A DNA stretch of 64,000 bases from Dipylidium caninum (Eukaryota; Platyhelminthes; Cestoda; Cyclophyllidea; Dipylidiidae), in contig QEYB01001312.1 of assembly GCA_017562135.1 (NCBI GenBank), positions 1,054,001 to 1,118,000 on the forward strand, in the 5' to 3' direction. Positions 13,601 to 25,693 of this stretch are shown here, in pieces (position 1 is the first letter of the stretch; each line of letters starts with the position of its first letter). The position numbers were made by a program, and so were the translations under genes. The notes beneath the pieces are model-generated. The model was given only the letters and a program-made list of their open reading frames with translations, was not told the origin of the DNA and did no database searches.

Positions 13601-14840
13601 TATTAATTACATTGGAACGGCTCACGAGGGAATGCTAAATGCGTTACACGCTATAAAAAGGAAACTCTCTTAGTGCCTGGATTTCTGTAGCAAGAACACC
13701 TCCTAGAGGAATTTTCAACCTCAGTGCCTCCATGAGCCCGGAGTAGAAGTGAATGAAGTGCGACGGTTGATGTCCGAGCTCCAATTCCCATTTCAACTCA
13801 CAACAACTCCTCTGAGAAGTCACTCACTCCAAGCCTTTAACTCACGCCGCTATTTAGGACACATTGTGAGATATTTCGTCCTGGGTAGCGCAAGGATTTC
13901 CCTACTGTAAATGTCGTTCACTTGGCTCAATCAGTTTAGAGAACAATTTTTGTCAAGGCATAACAGATGAGAGGCATTCTCTGCCTCACACCAAACTCAG
14001 TGACACGGCATCGAGGGCTAGTGATTATACCCAGTCTACTTTGCTCTAAAACGAATGGAGGAGAGTGAATTTTACCTGGAGTGTGTAGAGTCGCGTCGAG
14101 TCGTGGAGCATAAAATGAGCTGACGTTGGAGAGGCTGCTCTGCTCATCGTCATTGCCAGGCGCACTTTCATGGGCAGGTCTACGAGGCAATAGACTGTCT
14201 CAAGGAAAATAACGCAGGCACGTCCGACGGACGCGAGGGGACGCGGGAACAGGGACGGATGTGGACATGAGGCTGTGGGTCAATCGCTCTGGGCTTCTTC
14301 GCCTATCGGTTGACAGGGCTGCTCCTGTTGGCGTCGGCAACCGGTGCCGCCGTGCCAGTTTTTTGGTTGTAACATTTATGTCGGACCACCACCTGTTATC
14401 AGGCTGTCTCGCAATTGACAGCCCAAAATGTCACGCTCCCTTTAATGACGACATGTCATTCTAATGACAAGGCTTCGTGTGCTTAGAAGCATATAAGCAA
14501 ATTTGGCAATATAACGTACAATGTATGGCATTGTAGGAGTGAGGTGAGTGGAAGGCATTAAAGCCACTACCGCAGCCTGAAAACAATAAGGTCGTAACTT
14601 CAACAGTGGTCCTCATCGGCTCTGGTCTGGACACGGCCGAGGGTAAACCCCTCTCAGGTAGGGCATAAGACTTCAATTTGAGTCGAGTTACGAAAGTATG
14701 TGCACAGTTTTAATGGAATGGAAAAAAGGGGAAAATTAGAAGGCGATTATAAAAGGAACATGTACGCTACTCATTACAAGAACCACTTTGGGCATTAGAG
14801 AAGGGTACATGACACGTGAAGTGTGCCGGCTGCTCGAACT
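10606..14840. other. Spacer between inverted arms, no gene supported
   Basis: About 4.2 kb separates the two arms. On the minus strand, 11531-11850 holds an open frame with basic clusters (AKRRQLRRRRRALSRAVK), but it has no recognisable domain or clear splice partners. Nothing else could be supported. Confidence 0.45.
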
Positions 14841-14949
14841 AATTGAGGCAATCGAGGTTCTTAAGGGGAAATTACAAAGTGATAATTTTCTCATTTGTAG
14901 GCTGTAGTGGGAAAAGGAGATGTCGCATAAAAAAATCTACAAAAAGAAG

Positions 14950-15262
14950 CGTAGTGGTAAAGAAAGCTAAAGTAATGGAAGTTGATGACGGAGGCGGAGA
15001 GGAGGAAGCAGAGGCATTCACATCAACAGATGGCATCGAACATACCATGAAGGGCCGCGTTGTGTACGAACTTCAACGAATGAGTGTGGGCTCTGACAGG
15101 TCGACTGGCGAGTTACAGAGCCAGGTAAGCAAAGGTCTCCTGAGAGCCGACAAAAGCAGCTACTTAGGTGGTAGATGATATCGCCGATTGTGGGACATTT
15201 TTGACAACGTGTATGTCGTTGCCAACTGCTCCCTACGAGGCGGAGACTGGGTAGATGAGTAG
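14950..15262 (+). pseudogene. Unidentified gene fragment, right copy
   Basis: This is the partner of the fragment at 10269-10600. A basic, nuclear-signal-like stretch (GKRRCRIKKSTKRSVVVKK) runs into the same acidic EEEAEAF segment and STGELQSQ, then donor GTAAGC at 15124. A 43-nt intron would end in ACTTAG before VVDDIADCGTFL. The exon ends at ACTGG with GTAGAT as a possible donor. The VDDIADCGT string resembles the D-D-x-x-x-x-G-T signature of phosphoribosyltransferases in spacing, but nothing else in the fragment supports that family. Function unknown. Confidence 0.4.
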
Positions 15263-15680
15263 TTTCGCTCACGTGAAGCCACTGGCCCCGACCCATCCTC
15301 CGACACTCCATACCTGCAGTCATGCCGTCAAGTGGGCAGCAGAGCCACTTGTAGTCCACACCTGACCCTCGGGTGGGTTGACGGAGGCAACGGTGTCCTT
15401 CTGGATGGCATCTCCACAAGAAAGAGAAAGAGAAGAGAAGAAGAAGAGGTAGAGGACGAGGTGCAGCAGAAGCCGATGCCCGAGCAGGTGAAGGAGCCAT
15501 GGTATGTGATGAAGCATGGTGCTGCGATTGGGCCATTGTGAATCGAAACTATGTCTGAATGCGACATCGGTTGAACCTTAGCTGACATGGGTTTACAAAC
15601 GCTGCCACTTAAAGGAGGAGAGGGGGATGAGAGATGAAACACGTTGAGATATGCGAGGGCTTTGAGATGTGCGTCGCTGC
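14985..15680 (+). repeat. Right arm of inverted duplication
   Basis: Reverse-complement partner of 9860-10600. Near-identity over about 280 bp of the coding stretch, compared with clear divergence in the flanking low-complexity part, suggests recent duplication or gene conversion of the inner segment. The arm joins directly onto the 3' broken end of the PP1-like pseudogene at about 15650. Confidence 0.75.
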
Positions 15681-16770
15681 GAAGGTCTGTCACTTCTCCC
15701 TCCAGCAACTGTTTTGACCTCCGTGCACACAGAAAATCTGCTCCTCTATCACCGCGGATGCAATCGGCAGGTGTAGTTGAAGATCTGCACAAAGTTCAGG
15801 GTGCAGGGTTCTTCATCCCATAACGAGCCTCCATCTCCTGCTTTCAGACCGAAGCGCTCGCACAGTGCCCTCAGACATTCGTGATGTTGCCTCGCAACAG
15901 GTAGAGGTTGTGTGGAAACGATGGCCTTGTAGGTGAAGAGGAGGGCCAGACTCTCACCGACTGCGGAACCCCGAGTGTCCACGTAGTCACCTTTGGGGAG
16001 GAAGACAGGCGATACTGGCGAAGGAAATGGTGCACGCCTCGGGGAACCGTGTGTGCCTGTCTCTGTGAAGATGCGGGGCAGTAGCCGAGTCAAAGTACTG
16101 TCCGTGAATATCGCCGACCACTTGGATGGGAGTTTTGAAGCCGGCTCTACAACGAGCATGGGGTCTGCCTTTATTTTCTCCAACACCAGACGACACACAC
16201 CTTCTATCTCCTCCACCGTCACGTCCACGTAGGTGCCGGGAGAGGCGAGGCCCCTCTGAAGTTTGGTGTTGAGCATCACCAAGAAGCGGTATGCCTCCGT
16301 GTCCACGTCTGCCAGCTCCTCGCACGAGTCCTGTCGCCCATTTCTCACCGTCCGAGTGCGCTGCCAGTACCGGCGGTTTGGCGGTCTCTGTGCATGCGAG
16401 TCCAAATCAATTGCTGCCAGTGAGTCTGCATGGCGACGAGTTCCCGCCCATCTCACAGCCACGTTAACCATTTTCTTTAATTCGTCTACAAAAGTCAACC
16501 CTCTCACCCGGCGTGTAGTTTGCTCTCGCGCTATCTTTAAACTTGATTCAGCTTAATAATTTCTTTACTGGGGTCGTACTGCAGCGCCACTTTCGCCTTA
16601 GGCGCCGCAATAGTGGCGGGCACGGTGCAGCAGAGGGGAGAGGAGAATTTTAGACGAACTGCCTATATGTTCACTTCGTCTTTGTGCGCGTACCAAAATT
16701 ATATGTGAAATGATAGGCTGCTCGCCTTCTAGTTAGTTGTTCTGGAACGGCCGTCTTTCTTGACGCTGAG
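15650..16770 (-). pseudogene. PP1-like serine/threonine phosphatase pseudogene
   Basis: On the minus strand this is a damaged copy of the phosphatase gene at 20783-21856. Long stretches are nearly identical in protein (CEELADVDTEAYRFLVMLN, TYVDVTVEEIEGVCRLVLEK, ESLALLFTYKA). One base is lost just after the start codon, which shifts the frame. The GDIHG metal-binding motif is lost by frameshift. LRGNHE has become ARQHHE. Extra sequence lies before GDYVD. Homology stops near VTDLR at about 15650, so the C-terminal third is missing. Similarity extends about 250 bp upstream of the start (to about 16770), so this is a DNA-level duplication rather than a retrocopy. Confidence 0.85.
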
Positions 16771-16779
16771 CACCTCATC

Positions 16780-19700
16780 TCTCAGGAGAACTGCCTATTG
16801 CGACACAGGGTGACAACCATTTGGGAGAATTTTGCGGCGTAAGTGGTCGATTGTCCGTTGAAAACCATGGTCGTTTCAGCCACATTTACCATATTATCTC
16901 CACATCTCTTTCACGTTTGGTGGAGATTCGCAAGATTACTAGTCGCATTGGAGGAGGCTTTATTTCTCTTGACCGTGGTGACTGCCGTATTGAGTCAGTC
17001 TTGCTTCAGATTTCTCTTTACTGACTGAGCACATTTCTAAGGTAAGTTGTCTTTAACACTTCGAATTTCATACCTGATAGCTGCCCTTCTCCGCCCCTTT
17101 GGTCACACGAAGCAAGGGAAAGGAACTTGAGGAGTGGACGCAAATATAAATCTCCGACACGCGGTTACCACAAGAGGAATGAGTCCTCCTGAGGTTCCTG
17201 GAAGAATCTTATTCACTTCATGAGCAGGTTATAAGGGTTAGGACGGTAGACGCCAGTTCTGACCTAAAGTAACACAAAATCGGCGAATTTTGGAGAAATA
17301 CTTTAATAAAGTGAATAGCTGCGGCGCAGTGCCGTCGGACGCAGACTTCACATAGCGCGGAGGAGGGCGTTACGACCCAGGTGTGCAGCGCGTCCGGACT
17401 TTCCACTGCACGGACCGTCACAACGCTATGGGACGAGGTGCATGGTCGCATTTCCACAAGAATGTGATGTATTTTGCATTTTCGCAGATGCCAACGTCTG
17501 TTACCTATGGTCATCCAGTTAACCACTAAGAAAGGAAAGGAGGAGGTTAAAAGCCACGCAGCCCTGCGGGAGGACCACAGTGTCTACCGGGCACCCCTGT
17601 CCCACTGCTAATCACTAAGCTGAAAGCTATGAAACGGGCGTTGGATATAAATAGAAGGCAAAAAGCCCAATTATTTTACATCATTTATTGTAAACAATCA
17701 AAAGGATTTCCATTAGCATGTACGACTTTTTGTCCACGGCTGGGCGAGTCATATATGCCTTTTTGAAGAAGTTTTCAGCGTAGGCACAGAATTTTTCGCC
17801 CCTAAAATAAATCGTAATTACGAAAAAGGTAAAAATTGGTCGGCGGACTATCGTCGGGTGCAGTGTCGCCCTGCAGAGGAGTTGGTGAGCTTGTCAACGG
17901 TAAAGGAGGCCGCATGTGGCCGTCGTGGCTTGGCGCCATGCAGCGAGATTGCGCCGAGACGATTGAGCGATGCTGGTCGACTTTTCTTCATGGGCTCCTC
18001 CTTTCGCATGTCATCAATTTCATGCACGACATTCAGTAGTTTTTCCCTTAATGAAATGTCGGCTTATCTGTGTGTTCTGGCCGCGTATTCGTGTCCACCC
18101 ACTCGCTTGATCGTTTTTGATTAACGTACAAAACTTACTTTTCACCACAAATGATGATTTGGTGTAAAAACGGCGGCAACCGCGCACCATGGAGGAGGCC
18201 ACAAGGATGCACACTTTCCCCTGAAACGGTACCGCGATCATCTGCCAACCGCCTCACTTCGTGCGACACACACGAGTCCGCCGTCTTTTTCTCCGTCATT
18301 TATTCCACGCAGCTGTTTTAACACAGCCCAGTCGAATAGATGGCTCAGTTCCTAGCTAATGCCGAACCGACTGATAGTTCTGTGTGCTCGTCGAATTCCA
18401 CAGTCTTCCTCAGTTCTTCGTCGTCATCGTCAATATGGGCCGGTCGGCTCGTTGGCGACACTCAAACTGCCAGAAGGCAACTTTGCCACGAATATTCAAC
18501 ATTTCTTTCATTAGTGGATGCGTCTCCGAATCTTCAACTTATATTCCTCGAAGCTTCAGCTGCGCTATGATTCACTTTGACCTGCACAGGAAAAATATAT
18601 ACTTGGCGTCTAATTTACATTTGATTTCGGAGGAAAATTAAGTACAATTAAGAGACTAACACTGAAAAAAATATCAAAAAATGAGTGAAAGGAAGGCCTT
18701 TAACATATATAAATATAACTATCAAGTGCAAATTGCAATGTATCTCTCTCGGTCACAGCTGAAAATGGACCACAAAATAATCGTTTCATGGTTTCCAGCA
18801 TAACTCATTATCACTCAGTTGTCTATCCATGACTACGAAGTAGTATGCATAACGAAGAACTTTGTAGTTTTCTTGTATCAACACTGTGCCGCTACGAATT
18901 GTAATGTCGCCTCTTCAAAAAGGGCAGAATAAGTGCGTCAGCATTGGTCTCCTTGATTCGAGAAATCGTCTCTTTTGATACTCCACAGGTTTCTGAGATG
19001 TTACTAGTTGCAGTATTTCCACTATCAAATGAAGCCTGTTCGTAGCAGTTAACATGAAAATAGCGAGTGTGTCGTTAGTTAAATTCGTTTACTTGAAGTT
19101 GAGACCATCAGGATAAGAACTCTGAGCCAAAGTACACACCATGGTCGGGAAAGTCACATGATTCTCCCTGAATTTATCATGAAGAGATTAAATCAGAAGC
19201 AGAAAGCGGGGTTTTTTGGTGAAAGGTGGAGGGGATGGAGGACAGAAGCATTACCACCACGGCTCTTCCACCCCCATTCGAGTCCGCCCGCTAATCCCCA
19301 ACTACATAATGGTCCTGGAGTTATTCCGAATGACTTGCACCTAACTACGTAGACTGGGGCGAATCTACTCAATCATCAATGCAGATGCAAACAGACACGG
19401 CGAGAACATAATATTTGCCTATTTTTAAAGACCTTCGGTTACTGGCGACGTTCAGAAGACGGGAGATAACAGTAGTCCAAGATCGTTAATGACAACGATT
19501 GTTCGTCCATCATCAAACGTATGACTGTGACAAATGACATGCCAAACTTGTTAATAGTAAGAGAATTCTGTGGCACATGAGGTTAAAGTAATAAAGGACT
19601 CAAAGGAAGGGAAGATAGGACCACAGGTGGTTAAAAGAAAACAAAACAACATCGCAAACAGGAGCGTCGACATGTTTGATGCAAATACGCATCCCCTTCG

Positions 19701-20430
19701 AAGTGATAAGCTGCTCCTAGAGCGCAGCGCCACGAGGTGGAATGAGTCCCAAACTCCCCAACAGTTTGGCGCCGATTGGGGCCTAATTCGACCGAAGATG
19801 CATAGTGGGGAAATCGTGTGGAGCAGCGGAAGTTGTACCACTGCTGCTGGTGCTTCGAGGCATGAAGGGGACGGAGCAACTCCTGCGTGGGCTAGAGCCG
19901 CCAGGAGTTGAGCCGCAACGCTACTACGAGGAAGTGCCTTCTTCCCATTAGAGGGCCGATCTGAATGTCCCTACTATATTGTTGCACAAACACTACAATT
20001 TTTTGCAATACCAACGTCCCCTGACCTTCTAGGAGACCTCCCAGTTTCACGTGTTTGCGCTGAAGTGAGTGTCATCTGAAAATATTCTTGACATGACGCC
20101 ACACTGTTTTTAATCAGATAATCGCCGGAATGAGCAGCAAACTCTTCAATTCCTTAACTATCCACCGAAGAGTGTTTTCCAAGCGGACTTAAATATCACA
20201 GACATTAGCAGCAAAACCTTACGACTCCAGACCGGCAGGGCTGTGTAACATCAGATTTCAAGAGCATGTCTCAGGATTGGCATTCTCTTTTGCGGAGACA
20301 TCGCCAAAGTTGTTGAAATGATAAGACGTAGGTGAAGAGACTGTTTAAATTGTCACAGAGGAGTGTAATCTATGCTTGAAGACTTAAATTCTTATCACAA
20401 GAAGGTCACGCGTCAAGTTAAAGACGATCG
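16780..20430. other. Intergenic, no gene supported
   Basis: No recognisable coding sequence was found. The open frame at 19570-19911 (113 codons, plus strand) has no domain I know and overlaps another open frame on the opposite strand. Short AT-rich tracts occur at about 18640-18720. Confidence 0.45.
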
Positions 20431-20782
20431 TTTGAGAAACTAGAACAACTAACTAGAAGGCGGCAACCTATCATTTCACATATAATTTGGTACGCGCACA
20501 AAGACGAAGTGAGCATATAGGCAGTAGTGTATCAAAAATTTCTCAGAATCTGTGACTCTTGCGCTAAAAAGTGGGCTGAAAAACGACAGTAAATAAATTA
20601 TTAAGGCGAATCAAGTAAAAATTTAGCGTGACAGCAAACTACATGCCTGAGAAGGAGTCCAGAGAAGTGGCGGATGGACGGGGATACTCGTCGCCATGCG
20701 GACTCCACGTGGCAACATTGATTTGGTCACACATGCACAGAGACCACCACCGCCACTAGCAGCGCATTCGGACGGTGGGAGA
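20430..20782 (+). promoter_or_regulatory. 5' flank shared with the PP1-like pseudogene
   Basis: This stretch upstream of the intact phosphatase gene aligns with the reverse complement of about 16520-16770. A long shared core around CAACTAACTAGAAGGC and TTTGGTACGCGCACAAAGAC is well conserved. It probably contains the promoter and 5' untranslated region copied along with the gene. No defined core promoter element was identified. Confidence 0.4.
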
Positions 20783-21856
20783 ATGGGCGACAAGGACTCG
20801 TGCGAAGAGCTGGCAGACGTGGACACGGAGGCATACCGTTTCTTGGTTATGCTCAACACCAAACTTCAGAGGGGCCTCGCCTCTCCCGGCACCTACGTGG
20901 ACGTGACGGTGGAGGAGATAGAAGGTGTGTGTCGTCTGGTGTTGGAGAAAATAAAGGCAGACCCCATGCTGTTGGAGCTCAAAACTCCCATCGAAGTGGT
21001 CGGCGATATCCACGGACAGTACTTTGACTTACTGCGCATCTTCAGACAGGCCGGCTTCCCCGGCACCACACAGTACCTCTTCCTCGGCGACTACGTGGAT
21101 CGGGGTCCGCAGTCGGTGGAGAGTCTCGCCCTCCTCTTCACCTACAAGGCCATGTTTCCAAACAACCTCTACCTGTTGCGAGGCAACCACGAATGTCTGA
21201 GGGTGTGCGAGCGCCTCGGTCTGAAGCAGGAGATGGAGGCTCGTTATGGAATGAAGAACCTGTACCTGAACTTTGTGCAGATCTTCAACTACATGCCAAT
21301 TGCAGCGGTGATAGAGGAGCAGATTTTCTGTGTGCACGGAGGTCTGTCGAAACAGTTGCTGGAGGGAGAGGTTACAGACCTTCGAGCGACGCTCAACGGT
21401 ATTGCCAGACCCATAGACGTCCACCAATTTGGCTTGGTGGCGGATCTGCTCTGGTCGGACCCCATTCCGTTTGGTTCTCGCCGGCCGACTGGCTGGGCTC
21501 CGAGTCCCCGAGGCGGTGCCAGCCATGCCTTCGGCCACGATGTCATCGACGCATTCCTCGACAAGTACCACCTAACCAACATACTCCGAGCGCATGAGGT
21601 TGAGCACAGTGGTTTCCGACACCACAATGGCCAAAAGTTAACAACAATCTTCTCCGCACCCAATTACGTCAATGTTTGTAAAAATGATGGGGCAGTGCTG
21701 TCATTAAAAAGAGGAGACAACGGAATGTTGACTGGGTTTATGAGGATTTTCCAGCCCTCCTACATACACTACAGAGTGCCGTTCTCATCGACACTGATCA
21801 AAAAAGAAAATATCGCACAAAGTACGCGGACACAGGCAGGATGTTATGACCCCTGA
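20783..21856 (+). CDS. PP1-like protein serine/threonine phosphatase, intronless
   Basis: A single uninterrupted frame of 357 codons encodes a metallophosphatase of the PPP family. Motifs in order are GDIHG (residues 74-78), GDYVDRG (102-108), RGNHE (133-137) and HGG (185-187), then LLWSDP, the arginine in SPRGGASHAFG, RAHEV and TIFSAPNY. All metal-binding and catalytic residues known from PP1 are therefore present. The frame is open 29 codons further upstream to 20696; I chose the ATG at 20783 because the pseudogene copy keeps that ATG and it lies where the family begins. The PP1 tail signature CGEFDN after SAPNY is replaced by VNVCKND, so toxin and inhibitor sensitivity or targeting may differ. 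The lack of introns in an intron-rich genome suggests retroposition of an ancestral PP1 gene. Confidence 0.85.
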   Translation: MGDKDSCEELADVDTEAYRFLVMLNTKLQRGLASPGTYVDVTVEEIEGVCRLVLEKIKADPMLLELKTPIEVVGDIHGQYFDLLRIFRQAGFPGTTQYLFLGDYVDRGPQSVESLALLFTYKAMFPNNLYLLRGNHECLRVCERLGLKQEMEARYGMKNLYLNFVQIFNYMPIAAVIEEQIFCVHGGLSKQLLEGEVTDLRATLNGIARPIDVHQFGLVADLLWSDPIPFGSRRPTGWAPSPRGGASHAFGHDVIDAFLDKYHLTNILRAHEVEHSGFRHHNGQKLTTIFSAPNYVNVCKNDGAVLSLKRGDNGMLTGFMRIFQPSYIHYRVPFSSTLIKKENIAQSTRTQAGCYDP

Positions 21857-22698
21857 CCGGTCGTGCGCTGACCCACCTGGGAGATATCCACCGTAGGACC
21901 TGTTGAGTCCACACACTTTGCTCACTTCTCTCGTCGATTTTACCAAATTAAATTGAGAGTTTGGGAAGTATCATATGACCTAGGTTGTCGTGGTTCGTAA
22001 GATGCCCTTGGAAACATCTGAGTGGTCGCATAAGGGGCAGCTGATCAACTCCTACTCCAGTCAGTCCCCTTTCATATCCTCTTCTTTCTGCTCTCATATG
22101 GCACTGTTCAGGCCTTTGGGATAGGCAAAGCCACAACGCCGTTGTCTATTCCCTGTCACGCCTTCCTCATTCCAAGAGATTAGTTTTCGACACAACGACG
22201 GCTCACCATCGGAATGGGCAATCTGATGACGCACTGGGACGTCGATTGGTTTGACGCTGTGTGCTCTCGAGCCAAGGGGAGTCGCGGAGTTGTTGAAAAT
22301 GGGAATTTGCGCCAAACGTGATCACAAATTTGAGCACTAAGGGAACACACCGCCTCTCAACAAGTATCCTACACTTCTCCCCTAGAGACTAAAGCCCTTT
22401 TTTGCAGCAGTCCTTCCGCTCCCCACTTTTCCCTACTTGTCGATTCTAATGAATTATTGTTGTCCGTCCGAGCAACTGCAGTGTGAGTACAAAAAGCATC
22501 ACCCCCAAAACACCATAGACAGTTAAGTTCCAGTCGACCATATATACATATATATATAATTAATCTAACACGACGTAAGATCAACGAAAACCCATTAACT
22601 GCTATCAATGCACAAAATATATCCATGACAGTAGATAATTATCTAATCGTACAAAGATGGGCAAAATAAAGTATAAAAGAATCTAGCCATTGACATAT
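21857..22698. other. Intergenic between convergent genes
   Basis: No gene is supported. The stretch separates the 3' ends of the plus-strand phosphatase and the minus-strand ankyrin gene. A short TA repeat occurs at about 22541-22560. The minus-strand 3' untranslated region of the ankyrin gene probably lies at its right end. Confidence 0.5.
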
Positions 22699-25693
22699 TC
22701 AGTTGCCAGCATCATCTTCAGGAGCGGCCAAATTGTTTGCGTCAGTAACCGAAGGAATCAGCATCGCTGAGATGATATCAGCTATGGCTTCCTTCGATAA
22801 AGCAGTTAACTCGACACGCACCCTGTAGATTCCTATCAGTAGCTTCTGGAAAAGCTGAAAGGTCTGCAAAATGACAAGGTTGAGCGTACATCTCTTCCCA
22901 GACAAAACAAAAAAAATTAATCATACACACTTGACTCTTTTGACCGGAATTCGAATGCATGGTTACAGAATTGAGTCCGCCATTATTCAGTCGACTGCCG
23001 AGGACGAAAACCCGGAAACCTGGTGATTCATCGACTTCAGTCGGACTGCCGCTTAAGGAAACGTTTGTGTTCAAGACGTTCCTCAACGGATTGAGAGATA
23101 TCGCGGGGGTGTGCGAACCGTTGAAATAGACAAGGTTGTAGATAGGCGTTGATTGGTTAGAACGTGGTGGTATCAAGAGACCATCCTATAAGCGTATATG
23201 GAAAGTGATTGTTGCGGACAACGCATTGAAATAAAGGTATTAAAACCTGTCGCTCACCTGGAGATCCACACAAGTTACATAAAGAAGAATTAATTCGTCC
23301 AGCGCTGACCCCTGACCGACGCTACTGAAGTGACTTGAGTAAGATGGGGGAGTGCTGAAAGTGAATTGAAGGATGCGAGTGGTCTTGGAGTTGGAGACCA
23401 CCTGCACGGGGATGAAACTCAAAGAGCGCGGAGTGATTGACTGCTGCGTTGTGGGGTGACCAGGATCGATGAGCTTCGTTTCCGGGGGTAGAGTTGCAAG
23501 TACGAAATTGGTCAAGTACTGGTCCATCCTGGGGGCACAAATAAGAGCAATGGTAAGATAGCATCTGCCCATTGAGCCATGAATGAAAAATATTAAGTCA
23601 TAAAATACCAGATCTGCTTGGAGAAGTAACCGTTTAAGCAAAAAAGCATTACATGCGATTGGTGGCGATGAGCGCCTCCTGGATGGCCACATGACCGAGA
23701 TGACGCGCCAGTTGGAGGGGCAGAAGAAGGCGTGTAGTGCGCAGGGCCGCCGCACTAGGGAGTGGGTTGGCTCCGTGCGCTAGCAGCTGCTTCACCACAG
23801 CCAGATGCCCCCCCCCGGATTGCCTGTGGGAGAAAGGTAAACACCAAGGTAGTTATGTTCTTTATAACTTTGAGCTTCCAATCGCCCTAATAAAGCTTTG
23901 CAAAGTCGAAATGAGGTAAAACGATTACGTTTAGAATAGAAGTCGAACCAATTTCCAATGAGTCAAGGACAAAACCTACTAAAAGCAACGCCGTTTCTGC
24001 TTTTGAATTGACGGAGTCAGGATCGGCACCCCATTTAAGTAACACCATCACGGTCATTGTGTGGCCCTGTCCAAAAAATGAACAATTATAAAATTTCTGA
24101 CAATACATTAAAAACACTATCACAATAAGGGAAATTTTCATACCGCTCCCCAGTTTTAGTAGAATGAATTGGAAAAGAATTCAACTCACGGACATTGCTG
24201 CGGCCATCAAAGGAGTAACCTCACTTTGGGATGCCTTGGCGTCGACCTCTGCTCCTGCACGTAGCAACATTCCCACAATATCAGCAAAACCTATATTTTA
24301 AAAATATATCAAAAACAATAACGGGGCCGATGGGACATTAGCTAGAAAAAACGTTTTTCGATTTCACATAATAGCTGTTAAAATTGTTTAAAGCTAATGT
24401 CCCTGTGAGTATCTACTGAATATAGGTTTAACAAATGGCATGACTTTCAGCTTATTCATCAAATTTTGCTTGGAAACCACCAAAAATAATCTTTCCATGA
24501 TACGTAAAGAAAAGTCTTGCTAAACACATAAAGGGCAAGCTTATGTGCTATGATATTGATAAAAAAATAATCGCGCGATCAACAAAGACGCCCGGAAACT
24601 AGAAAAAAACTACATATTTGGGAATGTAACACTTGATCTTCTACTATAGTAATGATATGTATGTATGCCAAAGCCGACTTTTTAGTAACAAGACCAAACC
24701 GGAATTAAGAATATTTTTAAACCGATTCACCATTTGAAACTTTTCATTTTAAGAAGACTGCTAAACGGCTCAACAAAAACGGATAGTCGTGGTGTGGGGA
24801 TAAATACACACAGTTGATTGGCATCAAGTAAACTGTCAAGTTAGATACCTGACGAGGACAGTTTAGATCTCATATCTATGCAGGAAGGACTTATAGGAGA
24901 GGATAAGGGTAAAATAAAGCCCTAATAATAGAATACAACTACAAAAGCAAAGAAACTTAATCCTGGAGTCAAACTAGACGGCATTGTTGAAGAAATCTAG
25001 GATACTGTTAAGATCAAATAATCTACCAATCATAGTCACTACCTCAGGGCCGGTAAAAAATAGCAATATAATAAGACTCACCCTGTTTTGCGGCAAGCAT
25101 TAAGAAACGTGGCTCAAAATGAGCATTTACGTTAGGGGGATTAGGAAGTGAAAGAATGCGACAGACTTCATCGGTATTTCCAATAAACACTGCTTCCTTG
25201 AGGGCTATCTCGTCGGAGGCTAAGGAAAAGGAAGAGTATTCTCAACAATAAACATCTACTAATGCAATAATAATTATCGTCAAACTTTTGAAAAAGCACT
25301 TACTAGTTGGAGAATGAGTCAGTAATGACTTATTTTGTCGTGCGAAAGATGGTGGCTAGAAGAAATCATCCACAAAATACAATTTCATCGAACATATGTC
25401 TATCACCCTAACAGCCATAACAAAATAGGCAGCCCTAAATTTATACAGCATATATCATCAAATTCATCAAAAAAGAAACGACAGCTACCGATAAATGTAA
25501 TGCTCACCACTTGGGAAGGATTGGGAGGAACACTTGCAGATGGCATTGCATTAAGGGAGGATAAATTCGGATTGGGGATTACGGTCCTACGGTTCATTTG
25601 ACTTTTTGAGACACCACATCTAACTGCCAGTTCAGTGGACTCATCTCCACCGTCAGCAGTTGCTCGGTTTTCGCAAGTTGACGCAGATAATAT
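22699..25693 (-). CDS. Ankyrin-repeat protein, 5' end not found
   Basis: Eight minus-strand exons join with matching phases: 25693-25508, 25355-25304, 25219-25082, 24290-24190, 24066-23980, 23823-23653, 23528-23258 and 23185-22931, followed by the terminal exon 22863-22699 with stop TGA. After an Ala/Ser/Pro-rich N-terminal part come four to five ankyrin repeats. Examples are ADIVGMLLRAGAEVDAKASQ, TPLMAAAMS joined to GHTMTVMVLLKWGADPDS, and GGHLAVVKQLLAHGANPL. The roughly 230-residue C-terminal part has no domain I recognise. It probably acts as a protein-interaction scaffold. The exon at 23823-23653 is out of phase by one base because of a run of nine C (see findings). Upstream coding exons beyond 25693 are expected, since that exon begins in phase 0 with no convincing start. 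Confidence 0.8.

Noticed and set aside
15650..16770. PP1 pseudogene as a retrocopy
   Set aside because: It shares upstream flanking sequence with the intact gene and shows no poly-A tract at its 3' break.
19570..19911. 113-codon plus-strand frame
   Set aside because: No domain; opposite strand is also open; nothing related elsewhere in the window.
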